Shown piece by piece: positions 19,098-30,679 of a stretch of DNA of 38,376 bases (position 1 is the first letter of the stretch; the number at the start of each line of letters is the position of its first letter). The translations under genes were made by a program, and so were the position numbers. The DNA comes from Plakobranchus ocellatus (taxonomy: Eukaryota; Mollusca; Gastropoda; Plakobranchidae). The notes beneath the pieces were generated by a model, which was given only the letters and a program-made list of their open reading frames with translations, was not told the origin of the DNA and searched no databases. The stretch spans positions 2,283,204-2,321,579 of the forward strand of contig BLXT01004995.1 of NCBI GenBank assembly GCA_019648995.1, given 5' to 3'.

Positions 19098-22000
19098 ATG
19101 ACGTTGCAAGCCATTAGATATCATCGTGGTAATTTAGAAATATTAGACCAACTTCTGCTCCCAGATACCACCCATTATTTTTCTATTCAGAATGCTAATG
19201 AAGGTTGGGCAGCAATTAAAAAAATGCAAGTGAGTGTTTAAAAATTAAGATCAAGATCATGATCTAGATCTCTATCTCAAAGTAATGTTTCATAATATGA
19301 TGAAGGCTGCCTTTATTGGGACATGGGTCGGCATTTTAAAAAAAAAAGGCTATTCGTCCCCTGAGGCTGTATATGGGAAAAAAAAAAAATAACCTCTAAA
19401 TTAATTAGGTAATTGAAAAGCCTCTAACAGAAGAGCAAGTTTGTTTAAAAAAAAAAAAAGCAAACAAAGACTAAGCAAATAATCATAATTTACAAACTCC
19501 TAATAAAAGGCACAATTTCATTTCAGAAACAAGTAAAAAATTAGCTGGGGTCCATGGGTTTCCTTGGACTCTGTTTGGGTAGTGAGCAAAGCCTTAAGCC
19601 AGGTTGATATTTAACATCTGATTAGGGGTGTGTAATATAGCATTGTATGATTACAACATATTTCCAATAGAATCAGTTTAACTGGCACTTGGGGGCACAA
19701 CAGCCAAGATGACTGGATGAAGTTATCCTAGATTGTCATAGGATTGGCCACACCCATTTAATGTACAACTGTTTGCTAAAGGAGGAAGATCACTTTAGTG
19801 CACAGATTGTGGCAATTAAGTGTAGAAATTCTTGCTCAACTGATACTGTGTTTCAGAAAATTTAAACAGCAGTAAAAAAACTTGGAATTTCTAAAAAAAA
19901 AAACCCCACAAAAGAGAACGGTTTGTATTCCGAATTTGGATTTTCGATTTGTCCAGATAAACTTGTCTCTCACTGAGTTTGAATAATGTGTGGCTGAAAG
20001 GTGCTGTGGTCAAAACAAGGCCACACTCTGGCTCTCAGGGTAAAAGAGCTGACCACCAAGTCTTCTCAGATAAAATGCTATAAACCAGTGCCACTGTGCA
20101 TTTGCGCATTTAAAAGATCTGCTACAGAAAATCAATGAGATTAAACTCATTAGGCCCCTATCCATTCAAACTTTTGCAAATTCAAAATTGAACCCACTTC
20201 TTTTGACCTTGGGTTTACAGAAGAACAACCTGGCACATGTGCCCATCAATGTTGCTTTGCAGGGAAAAATATACTCTGCAAAAACTTTGTGGAGCCCGAT
20301 TGACTGTTAAGGAAAACAGAATGTTACTATCGATAAGCAAAAATCAGAAATATATTACTGAGGAAGCACTTATCAGGGCTAATCAACAAAATTATGGTAC
20401 AAGAGGATAAATTAAACTTGTGCAGTGAATTATCAGATGAGGAAATGGCGGCTTGCTGTGAACTTGAGCTGGATCAGTGCAATCTAAAATAGATAGCTCT
20501 CCACCCTCAACAGCTTCTACTTCAAGGTTCTAAGCCTTTTCCTAAATCAAATTTGTGGTCAGCTGATGCTTTATCCACTGCGTCGCCTTTTAATATCTGC
20601 AGCTCAAGTCCATTAGGAAGCTTTAAAAGGACAAACTTGAGCTACTCAGGCTCAGGTTAGATTACAAGTTTTTTAGTGTCATCTTTTTTCCCGGTATCCG
20701 GAATTTATCCATTTTATTTTTAGATTTAGATAAAGAGATTAAGAAGATGTTCACGCACTTAAACCTAGCAACAAACAAGACAAGACAGAAGAGGAGAGAA
20801 AATTACAATATGTCTGAGTAGGACTCGAACCCGCACCCTCGTTGGCACTCAACGCCTTGCCAGATAGAGGAACCAAGTGAATAAGCCACTGAACCATCCG
20901 CTTCCACAATAAAGAAGCATTTGACTCAGGTCATTCGGCAAGCCACTCCATCGGACTAGAGTATTTGTGCTACATCATGGAACATCTTCTTAATCTCTTT
21001 ATTCTATCTAATTCTGTCGTTGACACTGTATGTCTTGTAGATCCTTAGATCTAGCATTGTGGTCTCGGCTTCCTGTGTGGATAACCTTTCTTTCTAATAT
21101 AGATTTAGACATAAATCTGAAATTGAGGTAAAGTTCTATTGGCCTAGAACTAGCTTTATTTGCTTATTTTTCTCATTCAAATTCAAACACATTCCATGCT
21201 GCATGGAAACAGAAAGGAGTATTTGCTGTCCTGAATATTGAAGGCAAAGACTTGAAACACAATTAACCATCAATATGAAGTAAACAGTGAAAAGTTTACG
21301 TTGGAAAGTGAGAGACACTTATTCATCATTGCTTGCAATCCCACATTTTTTTCACGTTGGAAAGTGAGAGACACTTATTCATCATTGCTTGCAATCCCAT
21401 TTTTTTTTCCAAACTATAAAATAGTTTAGCAATAAACTTCACAGTACTGGTAGGCACATTTTTGTTTTAAAATTTTAGAAATAGTAAGTCATGCAACACA
21501 TTTATACAAAGGAGGGGAAAAACAAGTTTTTGAAAGAAACCTTACAAATTTATTCAAAACACGGGGTATATGTATGTATACCCTATATCTCTATCCCAAT
21601 TCTACCTCTAGTTATGCAATAGGACTTACAATACTTTTTTGATTAATCAGAATTTTCAAAAGCCTCTTGTGCAATATTATTCTCAGCAACTTATGCCTGA
21701 TTTACCTTGGTTGCCTCGCAAATGATGTTCACACTCTATTGAGGTTGGGGATAAGTCTTATGAAAAAAATAATAGATTGTTGAGGAACTGGTCAAGCAGG
21801 CCAAGGTACATATTTGGTACAAAAGATTATGAACTAATTTTGGTTATTTCAATCCACTTCTGTCGGTAAAGGTATAAGCCATATATACTGATGCTTTAAA
21901 CTTTTGTCTTTTATCATCCTAGAATACAGTAATATGTTGTAAAAGATTAATTATTTGAAATGCTTTTTTTAGGGATGGGGGAATGCAGTGTTTAAATTTT

Positions 22001-25000
22001 TTAATGCATTTTTTTCCAGTTTGCTATATTTATTTAAAAAAATGAAACCGATTTTTAAGCTAATCTGACAGTTTCTATAAATCTTTGTCAAAGGTTCGAG
22101 GAGCCCCAGCCATTGCTATTGTAGGATGCTTGAGTTTAGCGGTGGAGCTAGCGAACACAGAGATCACTACTCTAGCATTGCTAAAAGAGCTCGTAGAAGA
22201 GAAGCTTGATCACCTTGTCACTGCACGTCCAACTGCTGTCAACATGGCAGATTCAGCTGCAAGAGGAAAAGCTTTGGTTCGACAACTAGCAAAGACAAAG
22301 GAATATGAGCCAGAAGAGGCAAAACTCATGTATTTATTTAAGCTCCATGCTTTTTTTTATATTTTTTAATATTATCATTATTATTCTTTTCTAAAACATT
22401 TTATTTTATTAATTTATGTAAGGTAGCAAAACCATGAGATTTTTCCTTAATTAAAATGTAGAAGAGTCGACTTATATCAAAGTTGCCTTACAACACAAAG
22501 CTCTTTTTTTTCTTTTCTGAAAGTTACTGTTCTGGCAATATTATATACTTGAATGAATGTCTTAGAAAATGTCATGAAAGTCCATTAAATTGTGGTCTGT
22601 GCTCAGTTTTTTTTTTCATGAATTTGATTAATTAACATTGATTAAACAGTAAAATGTAGCCAGGGTTGGAACTCGATCTGTGCAAACTGCACATTTTTGC
22701 ATGCTCATATGTTGACTTTATATTTGTTTCTCCTATTACAGAGTTCGGTTTTTAATTGAGGGAAAAACATTATGAAGAGTGAGGAAAAGTTGAGAAGGGA
22801 ATGTAGAACTAGCTGTGCTTTAGATTAAGCCTTTGTGATCTATACTACCTCAGTCTACTATTGAGTGCACCCACTAGAATTAGTAAAATTATATACAATA
22901 ACAATGCATTGGAGACAGAATGGAGCTTGCCAATTATATATGTACAGGTGGATGTATGGGTTTGTAGCAATTTATGAAAAGTTTCTTCAAACTTAAGCAA
23001 GCAATATATGGCAGGATCACATTTGACTTATTCAATACTACCTCACTTCGTTTATTTTCCTGATCTACTTATTTCAACATATTTTTTTTTCCCCTTAAAA
23101 CTCATTTCTGCAGCCTCAAGTTTATTTGTAGTATCTATGGTTATTGTTAAGCTAGTCTTCACAAAGAAGTTGATCAGGCATGGCAATTCTTGCAAATTTA
23201 TTATTTTGTTGTTGCTTCCATGCTTTCTTTTTTTTTCATTATTGGAATGCCTTTATTTTAACTGGCTTTAGCTTTTACTGTTAAAAGAAAAAAATTCGGT
23301 GATACTCTTGGCATCCCATGAAATTGTGGCCTGCACATGAAAAAGAGAAAAAAGAAATGTTGGCATCCTGTATTTTTGTTATTCAGACTGTGTTTTCAAC
23401 ATGATATCTAATCTTATTAAAATGCTCTTTCCCCTTAGGAAGCTGGACATCCTTCTTTACTCAACAGGATTCTCTCACCATTTCATTGAGTTGGGTTACA
23501 TATTAAAAGATGTCTTTTACATTTTGATGTTGTGATCCTACATTTTCTCATTCAGACTGTGATGCCAGCATTGTAAAATCTTATTTAAATGACCTTTCCT
23601 GATTTAGGAATCTGAACATCCTTCTTCATGTGACAAGATTCTTTCAAAAGACATGATATATATCAGGCAATATTTATACAATAGTATTCTCAGATGATAT
23701 ATTTGATCCTTAGAATATCGTGGACATCGAAAGAGGAAATATTGAAAAATAGTGAGGACTTCTTTTTCTTTTGGTGCCCTGTCAGGGAAAGACATTGGTG
23801 ATCATGTTCCTCCACTCAAAACTGTTCTAAGTCAATTTTGTAACACTATTTTTTCTACTATTAATATGAGTGAAGACTTTCCAAACAAAATTTTCTCTGT
23901 CTACCTCTACCGCATTTGCCTTCAATCTTTTCATGATTGCTAAATGTTCTAAACCTTTCTGTCAACAAATGTGTCCTAGAAATTGTAGTTGCTTACATCT
24001 TATGGTTTTAATTTGTGATGGCTCGTTTGTACCTTCTTTCAGTACCAGTTCATTGGACTTGTTTACCATATACAATATCCTCATTATTCTTTCTAATAAA
24101 CCACATTTCTTTTGCTTCCAGTTTTTTCTCTATTTCCTTGACTATTGTCCAACACTCATTCCATATAGATCACACATATATGTGTTATTACCCTTTTGGT
24201 GTCTGTATTTATGTTTCTGTTTGTCAGTGTTGGTTTCATTTTTTTTAAACTGTATCTTTGGCCATGGCTATCAGGGCATGAAGCATGGAGCAAAATAAAA
24301 GGCTCTGTTACGAACTTATTTTCCATCAGAAGTGAACGAAAATTGGGCCTCAATAAATTTTCTGTGTATATTGTGAGATATTGTTTGTATCTGTGGGTGT
24401 AGTTTTGTACACACAAGTATCTATCTTACAATGATTATTTTTTTTTTGTAGCTGCGTTTTGTTTCTAAATTTCATTACCTTTCTATTGTTTTGCTTTTAG
24501 GGTGATTAAAGAATTTGAGGGAATGTTGGAGAAAGATATTGAAGTTAACAGAAACATGGGAAGGTTTGGAGCACAGCACATACTCCAACATTATAGCAAG
24601 ACACCTGTGAATGTCATAACTCATTGTAACACAGGATCATTAGCAACAGCAGGATATGGAACAGCGTTAGGTACGTGCAGGTTCTAGCATCTCTGCTTGC
24701 TCAATGATCTATTTATCTTAAGCTGCTTTCAAGAAGATTTCACTATTATACACCTGTTCATATACTTCTTTTTTTTTTCTATTGATATTTATTTCACACT
24801 GATATGAAGGGTTCTTGATTATTTTGATAGTTTATGATTTGTTTTAAAACGAAATTCCCCCCTTTTTTTTGTTTTAGTTATTTGTTTGTAAATTTCCTCA
24901 GATTTTCCTTAAAATTTTTAGACATTTTGCATGAAGTAGGCATGCTAGGGTAAGATAGAGTTAATCAATAGACATATGTCACAATTTCATCTCACCTAAG

Positions 25001-28000
25001 AAAGACAGTGTTTCAATTTACACTTAGTCTTATACTATAATGACTTTGAGCTTGATATTTTTTAATGTAAAAGAGAGAAAGATGAGACAAGAAGGAGATT
25101 TTCAGCTTAATTATTTGAGATATGAAGGTGCACTTGAAAAAAAAAGGTCTGTTCCAAGAGGTGAAAGATAGCAAAGCTCAAAAATGATACAAAGCATACA
25201 AAGCATAGATTTCTTTTACTTCAGGTGTGATTCCCTAGCCCATCTTCTATTCTTTTGTTTTGAGAAGAAATGAGATGTGAATTGTATTTGGATACAAAGA
25301 TGTATTGAAAAAAATATTTGACTGGTCCAAGAGCTGAAAGCAAATGTACAAAAAATGGTGTTGAACATATAAAAACAAATGCAATGCCTTAGCACATCTT
25401 CTATACAAATTTTCTGGACCTGATAGGCTTCCTAGAATACTGGAGATTTTTCCAAAAGTATCACGGTGTAATTTATTCCTTTTCAATGTACTTTCTTTTT
25501 TTTTACCTATTCAGTTTTCTACTCGCATGAAAAAACTAGATGTGTCACCTGAAATACTTTTACTGGGTTATTTATTTATTTTTTTGCTTTTTCTTTTAAA
25601 TGACATCTTTTTCTTGGAACCATAATTATATTACTTGGGCCGATCCATAAGAGGAGTATGTATGTAAGTAGGTAGATTTGAAAATATGCTTGTATATTAC
25701 TGGTTGAAAACCTGCAAAAAACCCTACAACCTCTTTTGGTTTAAATTTTGCTCCTTCGTTTCAGGTGTAATGAGACATCTCCATGAAAACAAGATGTTGA
25801 AGCATGTTTACTGCACAGAAACCCGCCCTTACAACCAAGGATCTCGACTCACGGCATACGAGCTTGTGCATGAGGAGATGGAGGCCTCTCTCATTTGTGA
25901 CAGCATGGTAGCTGCCTGCATGAAAGAGAAGAAGATCCATGCTGTCATAGTTGGGGCTGATAGAGTGGTAGCAAATGGAGATACAGCCAATAAGATTGGA
26001 ACATACCAGATAGCTGTAGTTGCTAAGTATCACAACGTCCCATTTTATGTGGCCTGCCCTTCAACAACATTTGATCCATCGATGGGAACTGGCAAGGAAA
26101 TTATCATTGAGCAGCGTCCACACAATGAAATGACCTCAATCAAGGGCATAAAAATAGCAGCAGGTCTGATTTTGTTTGATGCTACTTTAAGAGCAAACAT
26201 GCAGTTCATTGATAGAGTGGATTCCATAAGAAGCAGCTGTGAAGCAATAAAAAAAACAAACAAATTTATTTCTTAGCAGCAATTGTTTCGATTCAATATT
26301 TTTTAGTTCTATCTGATTGTTTGAATGAATGAGGAATTTGAAAAGCATGAAATTGATAAGTGTTCAAGTGATTTTTTAAAAATATTATTTTTAAAGAAGG
26401 CCAAAATCTGAAATTCTGCTTCACAGTCTCTTAATCAGAGACTGCACGATCAAAGAGACATAAGTAAAAAGATTGAGGAAGTGGTATGAATGGAAAAGAA
26501 ATAAACAAAATCAGATGGGTTTAAGCTTCAGAAGGCACTATACCGTGTGAGTAATCTGACCCTTCTCCCTTATCTGTATAAAATATAGTTTATGTGTTGG
26601 AAACTTTTTAAATGGGATATATTTAAATTCTGAGACATTTTCCTTCTTGTTGTAAAGCTTGACATAAGAAGAAAGAAAATTTGTAGTGACATCACAGAAG
26701 ATAGTTTGTGTTAAAAAAAGAGTGTTCATACATGCTATTTTTCATTTAACAGTGTTACATATATCAATACATTGAAACATTGCTAGACTTGGCAAAAAAT
26801 ATTAACAATATCCACAAGTGAGCCTATGTTTTTTTATATATTTTCCTGCAGCAAACCTTCCCATTTAATGGTGACTCGGCACAGATATTTGTGGTAACAG
26901 TAGCAATAAAGGCTGGCTATTTTTATCTTGACCTTTAATCCTGCCATCTTCAGAGTTCACCTCAATCTATTGATCTGCATTAAAATGCCTCATTGATTCA
27001 TATCAGAGTAAGCATTGATGAAATTCACAAAATTTGTTGCTGAGCTTCGTATCACAGTTTAGAAAGTTCTTAAAGCTGTAGAGAAAAAACTTAGCAATAG
27101 GTGGAAGTGTGTTCCATAAACTGACAACTCAAATTAAGCCATTATAGTCCTACTTTCTTTCGTAGTAAAGAATAACTTATCAAAAAATGTTCCTTCCAAA
27201 TTCATTGTCCGATTCACAAAAAGCAGAATTTGTCACATTATTAGTGTCAATGTCAACAACTTTTATATACTTCAATCAAAGCTTTCCTCAGTCTCTTTCC
27301 CTTGAAAGACTGCAGGGGCATTTTGACATTTTAAGAGCTCTCCTTTGAACATTTTTTTTTAAAGTATGCTTGGCAAATGTCCATATACATTTGCTTGCAT
27401 GCACTCATACTCACATAAACAAAATGAACTGAATAGAAGGGGTTGACATCAAAGTTATAGATTATTTTTAGACAATAAAAACCCAAATCTCATATGAAAA
27501 CTCCTCAAGTAAAAAAGAGAGAGCTTTACTTGAAGGATAGCAAAAAACTAAACTCCTATGTTGGTATATATGGTGTGCCTACACAGCACCGAGTTTTCCT
27601 ACTTAAGTAGACATATGCAGAATTGTGAAAGGTGAAAGGAAAAGCCACAAATCTAATTTTCTAATTTTTAGAAAATCATTATGTCAGTGTCACTAGTGCA
27701 TTTATTTTAATCACAATTTAATTTAAAATGGCAGGCAAAAATATTGCCTAAATTAATCCAAAATTCTTTTATTANNNNNNNNNNNNNNNNNNNNNNNNNN
27801 NNNNNNNNNNNNNNNNNNNNNNNNNNNNNNNNNNGGAGGGAGAATAAATATAGCTCAGTGTTGTATAGATGTAAAATATCTACTATGTTTGCTCTTAAAC
27901 GTAATACTTTTTGATATTGTTAAAAACAAAGTGCTCAATTCATACAGACTAGACATTTATTATTGTTATTTTTATTAACAATATTATTCTATTTATTATT

Positions 28001-28172
28001 AAAAATTCTATTTTATTTTTTTTTTTACTTTTGTTACTTTTCCCCAGAAATAAACTGCTGGAATCCAGGATTTGATGTGACACCAGCTGAGCTAATAACA
28101 GGGGGCATCATCACAGAGTTTGGAGTCTTCAAGCCATGTGAAATAAAAGAAAAACTCGAAAAGATTAAATGA
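19098..28172 (+). CDS. MRI1: MRI1: methylthioribose-1-phosphate isomerase, 5 coding exons
   Basis: Exons: 19098-19229, 22094-22329, 24501-24670, 25765-26163, 28048-28172. Introns are GT-AG with phases 0,2,1,1. The CDS is 1062 nt, 353 aa (human 369). The cytosolic enzyme converts 5-methylthioribose-1-phosphate to 5-methylthioribulose-1-phosphate in methionine salvage and belongs to the eIF2B-alpha/MtnA fold. Seen in the sequence: N-terminus [20 protein letters not shown] as in the family; RGAPAI (46-51) for substrate phosphate; R89 in [14 protein letters not shown] with catalytic Cys165; [11 protein letters not shown] with Q204; [10 protein letters not shown] with catalytic Asp245; N255-K256; WNPGFDVTP and [12 protein letters not shown] near the end. 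All align to the bacterial residues at a constant offset of five. The start is supported by homology and A at -3. Weakest join: the intron 1 acceptor (TTGTCAAAG) lacks a strong pyrimidine tract, but the protein is continuous across it. Intron 4 contains a 60-N gap. Confidence 0.96.
19690..19890 (+). mobile_element. LINE ORF2 C-terminal relic in MRI1 intron 1
   Basis: The plus strand encodes [19 protein letters not shown] at about 19740-19797, then in shifted frames CTDCG (19799-19813) and [16 protein letters not shown]. This order (RxGHTxLT, a C-x-x-C-G pair, LTVEHIL-x-x-C-x-x-F) is the end of the RNase H/knuckle part of Jockey-like retrotransposon ORF2. Frameshifts and a missing His show it is dead. 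Confidence 0.75.
20140..20680 (+). pseudogene. Decayed coding-like sequence in MRI1 intron 1, family unknown
   Basis: The plus strand has protein-like stretches broken by stops and shifts: a Cys/His-containing piece ([19 protein letters not shown], about 20196-20265), an acidic piece ([18 protein letters not shown], about 20432-20488) and a Ser/Pro-rich piece ending at a stop near 20658. Composition is less AT-rich than the rest of the intron. It could be a retropseudogene or element-encoded protein. I could not name a family. Confidence 0.3.
20730..21002. mobile_element. Inverted-repeat element enclosing a tRNA-like unit
   Basis: 23-bp ends match perfectly in inverted orientation: left 20730-20752 (begins ATAAAGAGATTAAGAAG), right 20980-21002. 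The interior holds a tRNA-derived unit on the minus strand (20818-20905). Length is 273 bp. Sequence outside the arms stops matching, and I could not define a target duplication. Either a SINE inserted into a small foldback transposon or one element built from both parts. Confidence 0.65.
20818..20905 (-). mobile_element. tRNA-derived SINE-like unit (pol III A and B boxes)
   Basis: On the minus strand, TGGTTCAGTGG (20896-20886) fits the A box and GGTTCGAGTCC (20831-20821) fits the B box, about 55 bp apart as in tRNAs with a longer arm. The ends do not pair into a 7-bp acceptor stem and no clean anticodon arm forms, so I do not call a functional tRNA. A second partial copy of the A-box region (minus GATGGAGTGGCTTG) lies at about 20940-20953. 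Confidence 0.6.
21298..21400. repeat. 56-bp tandem duplication in MRI1 intron 1
   Basis: 46 identical bases beginning ACGTTGGAAAGTGAGAGACA occur at 21298-21343 and 21354-21399, period 56, followed each time by a T-run. Identity is complete, so the duplication is recent or an assembly artefact. Confidence 0.95.
22330..24500 (+). other. MRI1 intron 2
   Basis: Donor GTATTT at 22330, acceptor TTGCTTTTAG ending at 24500. AT-rich; short ORFs here have no motifs. It contains the diverged tandem duplication at about 23381-23650. Confidence 0.85.
23381..23650. repeat. Diverged ~169-bp tandem duplication
   Basis: ATTCAGACTGTG occurs at 23381 and 23550. Each copy is followed by a related block (AATCTTATT-AAATG, then CCTT/TTTAGGAA-CTG-ACATCCTTCTT, then CA-GATTCT-TC). 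The copies have diverged substantially. Confidence 0.7.
24671..25764 (+). other. MRI1 intron 3
   Basis: Donor GTACGTGC at 24671, acceptor TTCGTTTCAG ending at 25764. It contains a diverged tandem duplication at about 25100-25410. No gene seen. Confidence 0.85.
25100..25410. repeat. Diverged ~180-bp duplication in MRI1 intron 3
   Basis: Two blocks share the order TATTTG-GATA, GATG/GGTGCA-TTGAAAAAAA, TCCAAGAG-TGAAAG, CAAA and finally CATCTTCTAT, with substitutions and small indels. The closing CATCTTCTAT lies near 25241 and again near 25395. Confidence 0.5.
26164..26276 (+). other. In-frame read-through of MRI1 exon 4 into intron 4
   Basis: If the exon 4 donor (GCAG|GTCTGA) is not used, the frame stays open for 37 more codons to TAG at 26274-26276, giving a tail that begins [19 protein letters not shown]. 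Such a product would lack WNPGFDVTP and GGIITE of exon 5. A retained-intron isoform is possible but not shown; the donor is not a strong consensus. Confidence 0.3.
26880..27345 (-). mobile_element. CR1/L2-like LINE ORF2 relic in MRI1 intron 4
   Basis: On the minus strand, [13 protein letters not shown] (about 27291-27253) matches the RRLRGDLIEVYK block, and [20 protein letters not shown] (about 27128-27067) matches the NLWNSLP...SVNSFK block that closes the reverse transcriptase of CR1/L2-type elements. The spacing is right. Stops and frameshifts lie between. Antisense to MRI1, and a different type from the relics at 8472 and 19690. Confidence 0.75.
27775..27834. other. Assembly gap (60 N) in MRI1 intron 4
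   Basis: A run of 60 N, 213 bp before exon 5. No coding residue of MRI1 is lost. Confidence 0.99.
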
Positions 28173-28413
28173 CTCCCTGAAACAGTTTTGAACACCATCA
28201 TTGTTACCTTGGTGCCATATTTTTTTAATCCAATATTTCTTTTCCATGGTGAGCAGTGGAATAGGGTTTAATTTTGATGTTATTTATACAGACATTTTGC
28301 AAAATATATAATGAAACTGATAAAGCACAATGTTCTCTTTATTGTTATCAAAACAACCATAGAAACTAGACCAAAGTCTTTGCTCTGATCTGTTCATGAT
28401 TCATACATGTTTT

Positions 28414-28650
28414 ATTAAAACTGTTGTTTATTTCATTTAACTGTATTTCTTTTTATCTTCATGCTTTTTATCCTGATAAAGGTTATGCTATAGGCCCTAT
28501 AAGGGTTTTGTTAAGTATGAAGAGGATAAAAAAATCTTATCGGCCTTTTTAAAAATCCTTTTCATAACCAAAATTACCCTTTGTGTCATTTTCAAATGTA
28601 GTCATTTTGTTTTGCATAAAATCTTAAATGAAGTTTTAATGTTGAATAAA
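28414..28650 (+). terminator. Candidate MRI1 poly(A) signals
   Basis: ATTAAA at 28414-28419 and canonical AATAAA at 28645-28650 lie 242 and 473 bp after the stop codon. Either could end the transcript; the second is the canonical hexamer. Confidence 0.4.
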
Positions 28651-30675
28651 ATGCCCCTTTATAAAATTTAATATTTTTCAGGTCATACACATTAGCCTGG
28701 ATGAATTCAGGATCTCTATCTTGGCATTCAAATTGATCTTTAGATATCACTGACATCAATACTGATGATTTTTGAAAGGATTTATGTTGTGGGAATTAAA
28801 TGTATAGTAAATTAAATGTTATCCAATCCATGTCTGTCTTTTTTTTTTCCTACTTCTATAAAAAAAAAAATGAAAAAAATTTAGACCAACATTGTGATGA
28901 AATCTTGAAGGTAGATCAATTTGGTCATCTAATGATTGAAACTTGCTTCTTGTATTCCAAGCCAAATTGGACCATACTATAACTTAACTTCTTTAAAAAA
29001 AAGTACTATTTCTTGAAATTCTGCGTACCCATTTGAATGTATTTGGTGATTTTTTTGAGATGTTCTGAAGTATAACCAGAGACTAAAGATATTTTATATT
29101 AGGATATTCCATACTTTACCTATACAAAGTTACTTTGTTTAGAAATGGCAAATGAGGGCCAAAGATACTTTTGGTTTTACAAAAAATTTTAAAATATAAT
29201 ACTTTTTTATGTTCCAATTTTGCTGAATGAGACTCAAAACTTGTTTTTACAAAATATATTGTTTTAAAGCAAGAAAAAGAGAAAACATTCAATTCAAGCA
29301 AATATGATTCTATGTAGTGAATCTAAAAGTACTTGTAATTATTTCTAATAATTTTCTATGAAGTTCTCAAGCCCAACATTGTTTGATATCTAAAGTACAT
29401 GTATCTCTACAAGGTAGTAGTCAGATAAACTCAGGCCCCTTTCAAACTTAGTCTTGAAACCACTTTTGATGAGTTGATTGATATATGTGGACGTTGCTTG
29501 TATTGCAAGACTTTTGTTGCACTAGTTTTTTGCTTCTTTGCCAGGTTAAAAAAAAAAAAAAAATTAAGCAGTTAAATTAAAACATCAATATCACACCACC
29601 CCTGTCCACTGTTTATAAATGCAAATTTCATGAAAATGCATTCTCTTGGTGCATCATGACTGAAATTGTTCAAATGCAACTTGAACTCATTTTGACTGGT
29701 CTTGAAATATTACTGTGCTTTTTTTTTTTTACCCTTTTTTGAATGATGCAACTTTTCTGACATAGCTAGAATATAATGTATATATACAATTAATAGAAGA
29801 AAACGCAGTTATACAGATTTTATATTAGGCCTCACTGTATAAGGTATTGAGAATTATAAACACAAAGACTTACATATGAGCCTGATTTGGACTGGATACT
29901 CTCAATACTCATTTCAGTCGCACATTAATTTTACCAAAACATTAAAAGCAAGTCATGATCACGGCTGTATTAAGTCTCAAATAAATTCCATACTTCACAA
30001 TCAGTTTCCTTACAAGTTTCTTAATTGTGATGGTTTCATAGGCAGAAAGCATTGATTTTATTCATTTAAATACATGTAATTGTATTCATTTTCATTCAGA
30101 ATGACTGACTGCTCAAAGAAATTGCAAAAAAAAAACATCTTTTTTTAATTAAACATTTTTAAAAAAAATATAAATTTTAAAAGTACTAAATTAGGTACCG
30201 CTTAAATTATTTATGTTATGTATTTAATTAGTAGGTTGAAAAAGAATTCCTTTAAAACATTACACTGCTATAGAGATCTTAAAGTTTAAAGGTTATCTTC
30301 ATCTATATTGAAGGATTCAAGAAATTGAATGTAAGTGATGCAAGGAGAGGGTGGGGAATAAAGATATAGGGGGAGAAAAATTGCTGATTGTGATTGGCTT
30401 AATTAGCTCGCCCATTTGTTAATGTGCAAATATGCAAGGCATAGTGGTCTGTCTTACTCTAAACTCCACATGCAAGACTTAAATTTTAATTAACAATGGT
30501 CAATTTCTTTAAAGTGATCTCCCAGTTAAATGTTTTCTCAGGGCATTTACAAGATATTGTAAGCAAGATATAATATTTCAATCTCAGGTAATTGTAAAAT
30601 ATTTGCACTTGTTACCTTTTTGTAGCAAGGTTAATATATAACTTATTTTTGTTGATGCATTGTCACCCAGACTGA
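28651..30675. other. Intergenic downstream of MRI1, nothing recognised
   Basis: AT-rich with several A/T runs. No ORF with a known motif, no RNA gene. Confidence 0.5.
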
Positions 30676-30679
30676 TTAA

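Noticed and set aside
20818..20905. Functional tRNA gene on the minus strand
   Set aside because: A and B boxes are present but the acceptor stem does not pair and no clean anticodon arm forms; a tRNA-derived repeat explains it better.
23870..24298. 142-aa ORF rich in Phe, Leu, Ser and Cys in MRI1 intron 2
   Set aside because: Composition is that of pyrimidine-rich intron sequence; overlapping frames are similarly open and no family pattern is visible.
25761..26263. Minus-strand ORFs of 72-90 aa opposite MRI1 exon 4
   Set aside because: They are antisense shadows of the real, conserved coding exon.
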